Shown: positions 11,101 to 23,189, numbered from the stretch's first letter. The stretch is 64,000 bases of DNA from Aquatica leii (GCA_035610365.1 CM069436.1:35905117-35969116), one strand, 5' to 3'. A program made the numbers and translations. The notes: generated from the letters alone by a model not told the origin.

Positions 11101-11390
11101 AGAAAAGATATATTCTAAAACTAGAACTTCTTCCGGGTTTAAACCGTGTTAATGTTGTAACCAAAGTTGCCAATATTTTGCTCACTTTCGTAAAAGGTTT
11201 TATTAGAATGTGATAAAAATTTAAAACTTAAAAAAGTAAACGATAACCAAACAAAAAATTACTGCAGAGTTAGGTAATTATTTTATAAATCAAGCCAGTT
11301 CTTAAGCTCCATAGATATGACTTAAGAAGTTCTCTCCGTATTTATAGAACTATCGTTATGGTGAGATAAACTTGACTCTGATTGGATTAC
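11100..11390 (-). mobile_element. PLE 3' terminal fragment, opposite orientation
   Basis: Collinear with 20635-21010 on the minus strand: the TTCCGGGTTTAAACCGTG end, the GTTGCAACC-like block, the hammerhead region (11169-11210) and the TTAGGTAATTA and GACTCTGATTGGATTACG blocks all line up. It abuts the plus-strand PLE tail-to-tail. Hammerhead core positions are mutated (CTAATAA for CTGATGA). Confidence 0.68.
11169..11210 (-). ncRNA. Inactivated hammerhead ribozyme of PLE
   Basis: Aligns with the 20679-20719 ribozyme, but the core CTGATGA reads CTAATAA and the GAAAC box reads CAAAA. These are invariant positions, so self-cleavage is not expected. Confidence 0.6.
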
Positions 11391-12759
11391 GTTTGAGAAA
11401 TCATCCGAAGATAGTGTTAGATAACTCAATATGAAAAGCTGTTTAGAAATTGTGTCTAACTCTCCTATAGTTTACTTAATACGTTTGCGTATCAACTAGA
11501 CTAGCACGGTCAAGAATGTTTTTAGACAAACGTGTCTGAATGTGAAATATAATTTTAAGAAATTTAGGAATTATGTGGTCACGACAAAGACTAAGCAAAT
11601 TTAAAATGCACGCAAGTTTGACGAATTTGTGATAGATTTTGCAAAATACAGTGGTTTAAGAAGAAATATTCTCTACGTAGATATTTTTATCGTAATCACA
11701 TTCACGGCATCTTACTTTAGAACAGGAATCGGTGCTGTCGAAGCGTTTAATTTTTATGTAGCTACCAAACGCATTTTTAAAGAAAACATTTTATGTGCTG
11801 TTCAGTCTTCTATAAAACATTTGTGTTCAAACTTGCAAAATTCTTCAATTATCTAAAGCTTCTAAATCCAACATTTTGTTATGTTAAAAGTGTTTTGGTA
11901 TGATGTTTGTATCGTATAAGATTTATTTCCAGAACGCCTAGTCTTTGTTACTTTGGGAAGGATTGTTGTCAATTTGCTAATGTATGACATCGCAATATCG
12001 ATGGGAAATACTTTTATTTTTCCGGTGACTGTGGTCCGCTTCGCATAAGTGCCCAGCGAAGTTTTCACTTCTAATTATTTACAATCATGCATGGTATACA
12101 TGGGTGTAGTATTTTTACTGTTTTGTAAAAATTTTCCTGGTGTAAGTATTGCTTCATATTATTGTAATTTACTTTATTTTTTTCGTATTGTCATTAACGA
12201 TTTCTGGATACCCACATGTTATTCCATTAATGTAAACATATCAAAACCAGTTTTGTTTATTGGTAAACTTTTTATAATGACGTTGCGCCACGTTGCTTGT
12301 GATGTCAAAACCTTTGATAAACTAAGATAATTCTAAACGTATTGAAAAACCCACTTACCAAAAGAACATAATTGATTTGGAGGAAAAGCATTCCGTTTCC
12401 TCATTAATCGCATGAATCGAATGTGATTTACTTGTGATAACACCGTATGTACGTCTTTGTTAGGTTTCAACAAATTTTAAGTAATTTTATAAATGTGCTG
12501 CTAGTTAGTTGCATAATTCGAAGGAAAATTAAATTGTATTATATTTCCTACTTTAATTTTTTTTATTTACGTTGTCAGTCGGTTGTACACACGACTGTTT
12601 GCACATATCAGGTTGTTGTTACATTTAACTATAACTTTTTGTATGTAACACATTATTAGACGGTGCGCTCTGGTTCTCTGAATTATCGGAATTTGTATTT
12701 TGGTGTTATAATTTACAAATATAAATATCTTTTTGAAATGTAAAAGTTAAGCCGACAAA
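11391..12759. other. AT-rich stretch without a supported gene
   Basis: Several short ORFs occur here, but none shows a recognisable domain, and they overlap on both strands. The left ~200 bp may be further decayed PLE sequence. Confidence 0.45.
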
Positions 12760-14925
12760 TTTAATTTTTTGTGGTGCCGAACCGAAAAAGGCTTACTTCA
12801 ACAACTATTGTCTGTAATATTGACCTACTATCTAACCTTTGATTGAACTTATGTAAATTTATCTTTTTCTCTTTTGCAACTTCTCTTTCTGTGATAAAAT
12901 AAGTAATATACTTGTTACAACCTCTATTTTTATTTATTCTCTTACAACTTTGAATAGATATAAACGTATCTCCCATTCTAATCTTTCATCGTTTTGCCGT
13001 TTTTTGAAACTTAGGAGATTAGAATGTTACTTTTTCTGGTAAAAATCCTTACTGCTTCTCTTTGTCGTAACTCTCCTCGGTGTGTTGTGTCTCTTCTTCT
13101 GGTTCTTTGGAAATTAGTTGTTTCATTAGACCAACGCAAGCATCTAATTTACGATTATCACATTCTATCTGGTTGTAAACATCGGCAGTGTTAAGCGCAC
13201 TTTAGAAGCTTTTTGCCTTCACTTCTACTTCCCTTATAATTGCAGGGTTTTTACGTTATTGCTCTTGTTCGAACTCACAACAAAGCAATTCTATTAGGTT
13301 ACGTCACGCATTGCCAGAAACGATGAAACTTTCTAACGCTCGGGTTGCTACAACATCTTATACACATCTACATAAACATTCTACACTTTTTCTAAATGTA
13401 AAAACCCTTTTGCATCTACTTCTTTAGTCGCTTTTAACTGTGCTCTGTTGCCTCTTTCTTTAAATCCTTCTTTTCTTTTTCATCGGCGTCGCAAGCATCG
13501 TAAGTGCTAGTTCACTTTTTGGGTCTTCGATTTTTGACCTTTGCTATTTTTTGGTTCTTGTCTCTTGGTTTTAGTGATTTAAGTCTTTGAATAAGTTATT
13601 GGTATCTTGCTGGTAGTAGTTTAGATGCTATCTATTTGCTTTCTCTCATTTTGCTGTCACCGATATTTCTTCTTTGGTTAAGTTACTGCTAAATTTCTTT
13701 TGGTTCCTTTCTTCTCTATCTTACTTCCGTCTGTATATAATTATATCCGTTTAGTAACCTTTTTTGAATTGGTACGGGATGTATAGGATTCTCTTTCAGT
13801 TTTTAAATTTGGTTTTTCTTTTTCTTGAGTTTTTTATTTTGTTCGTCGACATTAGAGTCTTTTAGTAAAATCTTCGATTTGGGGTAGCAATTGATACGCA
13901 TTCGCTCTATGACTATTCTATTGACTCTATTCGCTTCTTTTGTCTTTTCTATATATTAAGGGCGGTTGGTTAAGCGTTGAAGGGTTGGTCACTCTCTTTC
14001 GTTTCTTCTACGGAGGGAAAAACAAATCAGACACTTACATTTCGTCTTATCTTTCTTCGTCTGTCATTTTCTGCTTTTTTTGTCTTTTTTACTTTTTCTT
14101 TTTTTTGCTGTATAAGGTTTGCCTCTAGGGCAATTATTTTGTTTTTTTCTACGTCTTGCTTAGTTGCTTAAACACTTTTTTCTTTTTTTTTGATAACTTG
14201 CTTTTTTAGCGTTCACTGCAACTATGTTTCTTTTCTTTTTCAGTTAATTTTTTTTTCTTTATTCAGTTTAATGGGTTTTTGTATAGTTTTGTTTGGATTG
14301 AAACTTGGGATAGACTGCAACGTCGTTTCTTCTACTCTACGTATTTTGGGTTTTTTTTGCTTTTGAAATATCCTAATCCGTTTTTCGGCTTTTAAGTTCC
14401 ATTATGGCATTTCAACACGACGAGCACTGAGTCACAATGTTCGATTAGCAAGTGAAGCTTCTTATTATATCCTATTTGTTCTCATTTTTTTTCTTTCTTT
14501 TTTCGGTTTTGGTTTGGGGTACGCGTTTTGAATTTTTCTTAGATTAGTGTTTGGATTTTTGGAACCTTGTGATTGTGACTTTTGAATTGCTGATTTTTAT
14601 CTCTGTTGTTAGCTAGTCTGACTTATGTAGACTTTAATCAGACTTCTTTTTACTTAAAATTTCTTTGTCTTTTTTTTTCTTAGATCTTTAGGATCTGTTA
14701 GTTTTTTTTTGGTGTAAGAATCTCATATCGTCTGTTGACGACTTAGTGCTTCTTTTTTTCTAATCCGCAAATCACAATTCAAGATCTGCTTTTTACTTCT
14801 TGAGTTTTATTAGCTATGGAGGCTTATATATAGGGTCTGTGGGCTGGGGTTTTATGGAGTTTTTAGGCGTTGTTTTTAACCGTGGTCTAAAATTCTCTTT
14901 TTGCTTATTTTTTCTTGGTTTGCTC
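12760..14925 (-). pseudogene. Decayed minus-strand coding region, possibly LINE ORF1-like
   Basis: The plus strand is conspicuously T-rich and A-poor for 2.2 kb, so the minus strand is purine-rich like the A-rich LINE coding sequence at 23.8-26.8 kb. Minus-strand translation gives long protein-like runs broken by stops: KLDACVGLMKQLISKEPEEE (~13080-13170), DACDADEKEKKDLKKEATEH (~13440-13500) and, at 12761-12976, GDTFISIQSCKRINKN and YITEREVAKEKKINL-like sequence. The Lys/Glu-rich, coiled-coil-like character suits a retroelement ORF1 or gag protein. No diagnostic motif is intact, so the family is not assigned. Confidence 0.35.
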
Positions 14926-14929
14926 CTAC

Positions 14930-15650
14930 AATCCCATACTCGAGTACTTAAGGACATTTCTGCTTCTCCAATCTGAAATTGAAATTACTACCTAACATTT
15001 ATCAAGTCACAGTTTAAATAGCAAAAATTTTTTTAAAGAATGTTATTAAACACCATTCAAATCAACAAATAAAATTTTTTAAATTCTTTCTTCTTCCATA
15101 GACAAATTTTCTACATTATAATCTCAAAGAGTATATCAAATTTTTTGTTAATGTGGTTTAGTGTACGTATATCGTTAAAATTAGTCGTTCCGTCATAACA
15201 CGTATTTCAGAACATAATTGTTGTATAAAAAAATTTTTTTTTGCTGTTGTTTAACATTATTTTAGTACAGGCCAATTTTGATAACACTTTAGTTATTGGA
15301 ATATCTCATTTCGTCTTTAATACACAAGTCCGGGAAAACATAAAAATAATCAAACACCCCAATAATTTCAATTGTGGCAACGGTTTTGAACTATCCCCTC
15401 TTTGGTTCTTGGTTGTTTTTTTTCTGTATATACGGAGAAAACTTTTATGGAGATTATAATGTGGATTGGTTTAAAAGTTGATTACCTAATTATGTAGTAA
15501 TTTTTGTTAGATTGTTGTTACTTCTTTAAGTTTAAGTATGAAAAACGTTAGCAACTTTGGTTACAACATCAACACGGTTCAAATGCGGTAGACGTTATAA
15601 TCTTATTATAGATTCCGGTCGTAAAAACCTTTGCAATTATATGAATTATA
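14930..15650 (+). pseudogene. Penelope-like element: GIY-YIG nuclease and 3' end
   Basis: Plus-strand PLE fragment of the same family as 20612-21216. A degraded RT tail (14930-15130) is followed by GIY-YIG in shifted frames (CGLVYIGETSRSVITRISEH-like at 15150-15215). The best-preserved piece is 15241-15459: LVIGISHFVFNTQVRENIKI, then IKHPNNFNCGNGFELSPLW. The 3' end holds the second half of a hammerhead (GAAAAACGTTAGCAACTTTG at ~15540) and the family end block ATAGATTCCGGTCGT at ~15611-15625. Confidence 0.75.
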
Positions 15651-18129
15651 TTTTCAAATTTTATAACAAATTTGTTAATGAAACCTAATTAAAGTAAATT
15701 ATTTTTAGTTTTATTGCTTGACTTAGAACATTACAATTTTTTAATGTTAAATTATTAAAGCAAAATAATAAATTTTCATAATATGTTACATATTGTTTAA
15801 GATCACGTGGTTTGCAGTAGTTAAAATTTACTTCGTACTACAAAGAGCTTTGTACACAAGAAATTTTTTTGCAATATATGTATTATTTAGTATTGACAAC
15901 TATAATTATAAAACTTTTTAATGTTTTAAAGCTTTTGAAAGCTTAAATCTTATGTAGTTTTTTAACGTTTATTTAGTTTTAGCGTTATAAAATAAGAATA
16001 AATCTTTAATTGCAATTCAAGAAAAACATTATTTAGTATTAAATTTTATTTAAAAATTGTTATTTTTACAAAAACAGTTTTTATGTTACTTATTTACTGA
16101 AACTGACAAAACAATTTCTAGAATTTGAAGTGTTTATTTGGTAAAGTTTCTGAATACCTTGTGTCGCCGCTAGAATTAGCTTTTGTAAGCTATACTTTAT
16201 CTAATATTCAATTAAAGATATAAGTATAAAATTTTTTTAAATTGATTTTACGTTAGTAATAATTATAACAAAATACAGTAGTAAAACGAAACAAAATAAT
16301 ACAATAAACAAATATGTAATAATGTACACTAAAAACATTATATGATTTCTTGTTTTATTAAAATATTTACAAAACACAAGTGATTTAACCATTGAAGTAT
16401 TTAACTTTAAAATGCTGTAAACAATAAAAATTAAACTATACGTTAATAAATCTTTGTAAATTGATCAAAATATTAATTTATAAAATTAACTAAAAGATAT
16501 TGTTTTAAAAAAACTAGCTGAAAAAAGATAAATACAATAATCATAAATGTAAAAGTATTAAATAAAAAACATGTATAGATGCCTAAAATTCGAATAATAA
16601 TTGCAATACATTCTTTTTATGTATTACTATATACAAAAACTATTAAATATAAATAAACAAAAATACGCTAAATTTTTTAATTTTTATTCTAATTTTTTTA
16701 ATTAAACTAATATTATTAAAATAAATTATACATTTTTAAAATGACACAATTTTTTAACATCATTTACATCGCAAAATAATTATATAAAATTTAAATTTAC
16801 GTTACATTTATTTAAACACATAACATAAGTCATTAATAAAATGTCAATAATTTAATACTTTTAATATTATTAATAAATTGAATTTGTTAACTATTAATAA
16901 TTTAATTTAAAACATTTATTTGCAAAAATATAAAAGTGAAATATACGTAATCAAATATAAAACTTTGTAAATATTGGAATCGAGATTGCACCGTAGTTTT
17001 TTCATTACCTGAGTAAACCTAACAAACACTTTATTAAAAATTGTATGTATTAATTAAATCGTCTGTTGTTTACACGTAAAATTTTCTATTTTAATAAAAT
17101 TAATATAATTAAAGTTAGTCTCTCTCACCGTAATTTGATAATTAATTAGCACAGTGTGTTCCAACCCGCCAATGTACTTTTCCTTTACCATCCTAAATAA
17201 ACGATTTTTCTTACTTTATTTAATTTGATTGTAATATAAAAAGCAAAACAAAACAAAATCAAGCTATATAAAACAATAAATAAAAAAAAGAATTGTGAAT
17301 TTCATTATACAAACATAATTAATTATTACTTATTCAAATATTCTAATCGTGCAGAAAATAAGCAGTGAAAAAAGCCTCAAACTTCTACTCACGTGAGAAA
17401 AAAATCTAAGGATCAAAAACATGTCTAACAATACAGCTAACATAAATTTTTTTTAAATTGTTTTTTGTTTTGTGTTAACTGTAGGGTGAGATTAGTAATT
17501 GGTCCTTATGTAGAAAAAGGGTGCTGTAGTGTCATTTTGTGCTATGTATTTAATTTTGTAGATCAGAGTGATTACCTTATATTTATTTTATATACATTTA
17601 TTTGCTAATAAAAATTTAAAATTGTCGATTGTCTAGCTTAATAAAAATTAATACACATTTGATTAAACACATCATAAACAAATTTCTCGTTCAAAAATAG
17701 TATTATCTTTATGTGTTTTGTCATTAGCAACTTTTGTTATACAATAGTTTTACAGTACTTTTTTTAAACACTGCTCAAGTTTTCTGTTGCCGTTTTTTGT
17801 TATTTTAATTTTTAAACAAATAGATTCAGCTACTTATTTCTGTTTTATTTTGTTGTGTTTTGATTTTTGTACATAGCCACCTTAATTCACCTTTAAATTT
17901 TATTGCATTGCTGTCAGTGCAGAACGAGTAATTGTCTTTTAATGATGTCTAAAATATAAAAAAAATTCTTACGTTTATTTTTTATTATTTGTTTTATTTT
18001 AATTTTTAGTAGAATTAAAAAATATTAACGAAATATAGTTTTTATTTTAACGTGCGTGCGTCTGATACCAAACAATCCAAAAACAAACAATATGGAGTTG
18101 ATTGTTATACATTTTTGCAAAAACTTCTT
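15651..18129. other. Very AT-rich non-coding desert
   Basis: About 2.5 kb of A/T homopolymer-rich sequence without ORFs, inverted repeats or protein similarity that I can support. Confidence 0.6.
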
Positions 18130-20003
18130 GTTTTATACACTGTGTGTATAAAATGACAAAAAAAAACTACACGCTGCGACATTCTACGTTCAATTCTGAA
18201 TCAAAAATTTTAATGGTAAAATGTTGTTCATACGTCTTCACGAGGTTCTCAAAGTTCGGACTTTTAGTTTATAAATAAGTGTTAGTTTTAATACATGTTG
18301 GTAGACATAGCTGCGATTAAAAATGATAAAAGATTTTGGTACTTTTGTTTTGTGAACGATTTCTTTTTTGATTTCCAAATTTTTTTTTTCACATTTTTCA
18401 AAAAACGCTTTTGGCAATGTTGTAGAACGAACTTTCCATGCTAATGCGATTTCAACACATTTTAGTCATAAGCATCATTTGCCAAATTTTGACATTTATG
18501 TATCCAATCTGAATTTCTTGTTTCATTTTAGGATAACTTTTGTTTTTTTGTGTTTTTTGTGTACTTTTAATCAGGTCATGTGGTTTTGTGTTCTTTGTTA
18601 TTGTTTTGTTCACTCATAATAGTTTTTACATCTATCTAATATGCCGATATGTTCCTGAGGTACGGTTTCTGTAATGGATATACTAACGCTGCCGCAAACG
18701 AGTATGGCATACGTTTTCTAAACCAAAAACAATCTAAAGGAAAATTAAAAACTGGATCAGCAAATTTGAGAAACTAGATTGTTTATAACGAGAAACGCTA
18801 ATGCTAGTCGATCAAGACAAAAACGTCCAGTACAACTAGAAGAACAAATTCTACACGCTGTACATGAAAACCCTTCGTTTAGTACCCGAACGTTAGCTTC
18901 AACGTTAAATTTACCCAGAACAAGATCGTTCATTTGGTTCTACAAATAAACCTGCTTCATCTATATTACGTTTCTGAAGTTCAGCCTCTTTATGATAACA
19001 ATAACAGATAATGATTAAATTTTTGTAACTTAATCTTAAAATCCATTCAAAAAGATAACAACTTTTTTCGGTGTATTCTTTGGAGCGATGAATCTATGTT
19101 TACCAGAGATAATGTATTTAATACTCATAATATTTACCATTAGATGAAAATCCGCATGAATTTATAGAATATGGTCATCAAAAAAGGTTTTCCATTAATG
19201 TTTATCTGGGCATAATAAATTATAGAGTCGTTGGGACAATTTATCTACCAAATCGTGTTAATGCCAGTAGGTACCATATTGTATTGGAAAAAATTATTGA
19301 CAAGATGCCGTTAAACATAGGCCATAACATGATTTACATCCACGATGAAGTTTCTGCTAACTTTGCTGGTAATGTAAGAGAGTAGTTGCATAAACACTTC
19401 CCGAATAGACAGACCGGTAGCAGCGGTCCCATTCTATAGCCAGCGATATTCCCAGAAATCAATTTTTTAAACTTTTTTGTTTAAAGTTTTACTGAAGAAA
19501 GAAAGAGATAGTGTATGCAGCGCCTCCTTAAGACGATGACCAATTTACAAAAATAATTAACGCAGCGGAATTAAAAATTACACCAGAAAGGCTCGAACGA
19601 GTAATCCAAACGAACCTCGAATGGTGCAACTATGCGTAGAAAGAGTTGGATTTCAATTCAAACAATTTTTTAGAGGTTGGTGTTATTGGTTTATTATCAT
19701 ATAAAATTAAAAAAATCCGGTTAAAAGATACATTCTAAATTAACATTATTAATTGTATGTACCTAGGTACTATTTTGACAAAAAATAAATTGAAAAGCAA
19801 ATCATATCTTGCGTAATGTGTAGAATTTAAAAAGTGTGACCAATGACAAGTAATTTTTTTTAGTTTTCATTGTTGCCAAATGTATGTTTCCTGAAAGCAT
19901 ACAAAGCATAGCAATTTAACAATAAGATATTTAATTTAGAATTGAACGAAGAATGTCGCCGCGTGTAGCTTTTTTGTTAGTTTATATACACCCTGTATAT
20001 AAA
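18130..20003 (+). mobile_element. Mariner-like element with ~60-bp TIRs (DUF4817 type)
   Basis: Left end (18130 on) TTTTATACACTGTGTGTATA and the reverse complement of the right end (to ~20003), TTTATATACAGGGTGTATAT, are inverted copies. They stay similar through a shared block (CTACACGCNGCGACATTCT) and TTCAATTCT. A decayed transposase on the plus strand lies between. Confidence 0.82.
18640..19700 (+). pseudogene. Mariner/Tc1-superfamily transposase with DUF4817 helix-turn-helix
   Basis: The cut-and-paste transposase is broken by many frameshifts and stops. The N-terminal DNA-binding part reads DMFLRYGFCNGYTNAAANEY, then NASRSRQKRPVQLEEQILHA and ENPSFSTRTLASTLNLPRT. The DDE core is visible as LWSDESMFTRDNVFNTHNIY (first Asp), INVYLGIINYRVVGTIYL, MIYIHDEVSANFAGNVRE (second Asp region; family sequence is usually QHDGAPAHF) and NRQTGSSGPIL. 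It ends with ITPERLERVIQTNLEW. Its outer ends match the TIRs. Not functional. Confidence 0.8.
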
Positions 20004-20177
20004 CAATAATTTGTGTTAAAGTTTGTCTGTTTTATTATTTTAGAAATTATGACAAGTTTTACGTTTATGTTAAAAAACTTAGTATGTATGACTTGCACTA
20101 TCGCTTTTTTGACTATGAAATTACCATGCTTTTATCGCTCTCTGTACTTGTAATTCAAATTAAGCGCTTAAACTTGT

Positions 20178-20320
20178 TTAACACGTTAAGCGCCACCATG
20201 TTAATTTTTTTTCTGGATTCTAAAGCGAAAGTATTCAGTTGTATCCGTTTAAATACAAGTGGCCTACATGATCAACATCACTTGTATCCAAACGAATACA
20301 AATGGCGCTTAACGTGTTAA
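20178..20320. mobile_element. TTAA-flanked MITE (piggyBac-type)
   Basis: A 135-bp body (20182-20316) has perfect 14-bp inverted ends, CACGTTAAGCGCCA, and is flanked by TTAA on both sides (20178-20181 and 20317-20320). Internally, ATACAAGTGG/ and its inverted partner around 20255-20290 add a second palindrome. There is no ORF. TTAA duplication is the signature of piggyBac-mobilised elements. Its ends differ from those of the complete element at 59278-61680. Confidence 0.8.
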
Positions 20321-20611
20321 ATTATACTGTGCTTCAAAGAGTACAGAGTGCGGTTAACAGAAATTCAAAAAATTTAAAGAAACGCATAGCATTTTAATTT
20401 GTCTCTGCTATGTTGAAAACATAGTTAGGTAGTTATTGCAGTACGCATGTTAGTACATATAATCTAAGCTTTTACATAATTAATATTGATCATTTAGTTT
20501 TCACTTTCATACTTTATTAGTTTGGCATTTATATTATTTGTTTTTGATGCTTTTTCATTACGACTACTTTAAATAACTTTTGTTATAGTAACGTTTGCTG
20601 GTATTGTATAT

Positions 20612-21216
20612 TTCTTAATTTATACTAACATTAGAATGTCTTCCGAGCTTGAACCGTGTCATAGTTGCAACCGAAGCTGCCAACGTTTCGCCCACTTTCG
20701 TAAGGGGCTTCATCAGGGCGTTAGATAAATCGCAAAACTCAAACAAGCAATCGAAATCTAACTAAGAACTTCTCAAAAGTTAGGTTATCCACTTGTGAAA
20801 CAAGTCATAACCTAAACTCTGAAAAGGTAAGAAAGAAAACGATAACCTGAAAAAGCAAACGAAAATCTAACAAAGAACCACTACCGAGTTAGGTAATCAA
20901 CTTGTGAACCAAGCCAGATTCTAAACTCCGTAGAAGTGGCTTAAGAAGAAATAGTCTCCGTATTTAAAATAAAAGGATCGTCACGGATGGTTAAGCTCGA
21001 CCCTGATTGGGTTACGGTTACTAGGGGGCGTGTTTTTGATAAATGACTAATAACCGGGAACCAAAGAGGGGATAGTTCGAAACCATGATCGCAATTGAAG
21101 TTATTGGGGTGTTTGATGATTTCTATGCTTTCTCGCAATTTCCTGTTGAAAAAGAAAGGAGATTTGGCAATCAACGAAACATTATCAAAATCTACCGGTC
21201 CAAACCCGGAAGACAT
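20612..21216 (-). pseudogene. PLE 3' end with GIY-YIG C-terminus
   Basis: The minus strand at 20941-21216 encodes the C-terminal part of the PLE GIY-YIG nuclease: LIAKSPFFFNRKLRESIEII (with the conserved catalytic-region Glu), KHPNNFNCDHGFELSPLWFP and the tail. The reading frame's first codons (MSSGFG) are not PLE protein; they come from the inverted 3'-end fragment fused at ~21190-21216. Downstream (20612-20940) is the 3' untranslated part containing internally repeated GAGTTAGGTAATC / AAAAGTTAGGTTATCC blocks and the hammerhead at 20679-20719. The RT is absent, so this is a 5'-truncated copy. Confidence 0.8.
20679..20719 (-). ncRNA. Hammerhead ribozyme of Penelope-like element (complete core)
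   Basis: On the minus strand: stem I 5' strand GCC, catalytic box CTGATGA, stem II (GCCC...GGGC closing CTTACGAAAGT), box GAAAC, then GTT and stem I 3' strand GGC. All invariant core positions are present. Predicted cleavage is after GTT, between 20682 and 20681. Stem III is minimal: ACGT is self-complementary, which is the arrangement known for PLE hammerheads thought to work as dimers. The ribozyme lies in the 3' terminal region of the PLE fragment at 20612-21216. Confidence 0.82.
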
Positions 21217-21265
21217 TCTAATGTTAGTATAGATTCCGGCCGTGGAAGCCTTCGCTATTACATTT
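21190..21265 (+). mobile_element. Inverted PLE 3'-end fragment
   Basis: The plus strand reads ACATTCTAATGTTAGTATAG then ATTCCGGCCGTGGAAGCC. This matches the reverse complement of the 3' end at 20612-20660 and the plus-strand end at 15600-15640. It is joined head-on to the 5'-truncated minus-strand PLE. Confidence 0.65.
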
Positions 21266-23189
21266 CTTAATTTAGTTTAATAAACAATTTCTTGCAATGT
21301 TTTACTCACATTGATGGTTTTATATGAGAGGGACGTATGTGTCAAAAACTTAGACTTTGCTATTTTATGTTTCTAGCACATATTTTAAACTCGCGCATTG
21401 TATATCAGAGAAGTGTATGTGTATATTTAACAAAAAATTAATAATTACAAAATTTATAAAAAGTACAATTTAATGTAAATCATATAGATGTTGTTACGTG
21501 CAAAATTTTTATAACGTAATACTTTGTATATTGAATTAAAATTAGATTCCGGTTTCGACGCCCTCTGCCGATCTTTTCTTGTGACTGTAATTTTACGACG
21601 AAGTCTTTAAGCTGACAACTGCATAAAATGGCCTGTTTCGCTTAAAGAAAGTTTTCGATTATCATCCTCTGTAATAGAAATCAAATTATAACTTCATTAC
21701 ATTTTTAAAATAATTTATTCGTCACAGAGTAAGATATTTACATCTCTTTTGTTAGAATTCTTTTGTAATTTCTTCTCAATTTGATAGCCGTTCCACCACG
21801 TTTTGGCCACATGTTTCTATTCAATCAAGAATAATGAGGGATTAATATCGATAAATACCTTCATGGGACGAGTATAACTCTATAAAGCCTACGTTTAAAA
21901 CTAAAAAAACCGAAGATAAGAACTTTTCTTCGAGATCCTACTCATGCGGTAAACACCTTCAAAACCAACTTTCATTGAATGTGTACAACAACATTCGATA
22001 ATCGGGTTATGTTATGTGTACTTTCTTTTAGCAGTAATTAACATTTTTGTAGATCTTGATTTTGTGAGTCATTGTGTTGACACGATTTGCTACTCAAATT
22101 TATTCCAGGTTTACTTATCGAGAAAAACGTTTTCGTCGATCAAGTAGGTACTGGATTGTGGGTAAGTTTATTTAATTATTTTATCGCTGTCAGAAAAGTC
22201 ACTCACGGAACTTTGACTAATGTTAATTTCCGTAATTACGATAATTGTTTTAATACCATTAAGGTAGTTTTACTTATTATTTTGTGTGTATCGTATGCTG
22301 TGTACAAACAATATTTACTACGAAATTTTCTTCACTATTCACTTCGATTCAACTTTTGTATTGTGTGTTGCCGATACTTCTGGCATTTATGCACTGAAAA
22401 TTAGATATACTCTTGTTAATAATCTACGTTACTAAATTAAAGTTTTTATACCTGTTAATCTTTTTTTTATGGTAACATACCTTTTTCTTTTATTGTGGTT
22501 ACCCGAACATCAGAGTAACAAGGATTATCTAAAAATCTAAATTATTCTAAAATTCGTTACAAGTTTGGACCGTCTGTCTTAATCGAGGCAGAAGTGTTAA
22601 TTATAAATGATCTGGCGCCCTTAATTATTATTCACTTGAATCTCCCCTATCTCCGACTGTGTGAGTTGGCCGTGCAAGGTTCGTAAGACCTAAAGTTTGT
22701 ATCAATGTGTATGTATGTACAATCGGCGCAACTCAAATTGGAAGATTCTATGGTTCTCATAAGACTTTTAACTGAAATTTATTCCTGTAAGTCTAGCTCG
22801 GAAAAAATGGTATAACTAAAGTGGCCAAAAAAAATCTTGAAAAATATTTTCAGGTTTTTAAAATGGCCGCCAGAGAGCCTACCCGCTATTTAAAACTTTT
22901 AAAATGATTTTTTACTGAAATACGCTTACATAATGTACCAAAAAAGTATGCTTTATAAAGTTAAGGTTTGTTCGAGTCATTTTTATTTAACAGTTTTGAC
23001 GTAGCTATTAAAATGAAATGGTGGGATGGTGATTCAATGTTTTTTATAAATAAACAGCATTAACTCCTAAACGACTGAACGGGTTTTAACAAAGTTAGTT
23101 TTCTTGGAAAAAAGATTTATTGCTCTACCAAACCCATCGTACCTGTAATATGACTGATTTTTAGTGATGCCGCTATTACACCGGTATTT
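21266..23189. other. Non-coding stretch with a possible dispersed repeat
   Basis: No supported gene. The 105-codon ORF at 22087-22404 has no recognisable domain. 22730-23180 has mixed composition (ACTCCTAAACGACTGAACGG and similar) that looks like a dispersed insect repeat, but I cannot assign its class. 21545-21660 may be a decayed PLE end. Confidence 0.4.

Noticed and set aside
21545-21660. GC-richer patch resembling a PLE terminus (TTTCGACGCC / GACGAAGTC)
   Set aside because: Only loose similarity; no CTGATGA box, no stem pairing and no adjacent PLE protein.
22087-22404. 105-codon plus-strand ORF with hydrophobic stretches
   Set aside because: No recognisable domain, AT-driven composition and no exon signals or repeat context.
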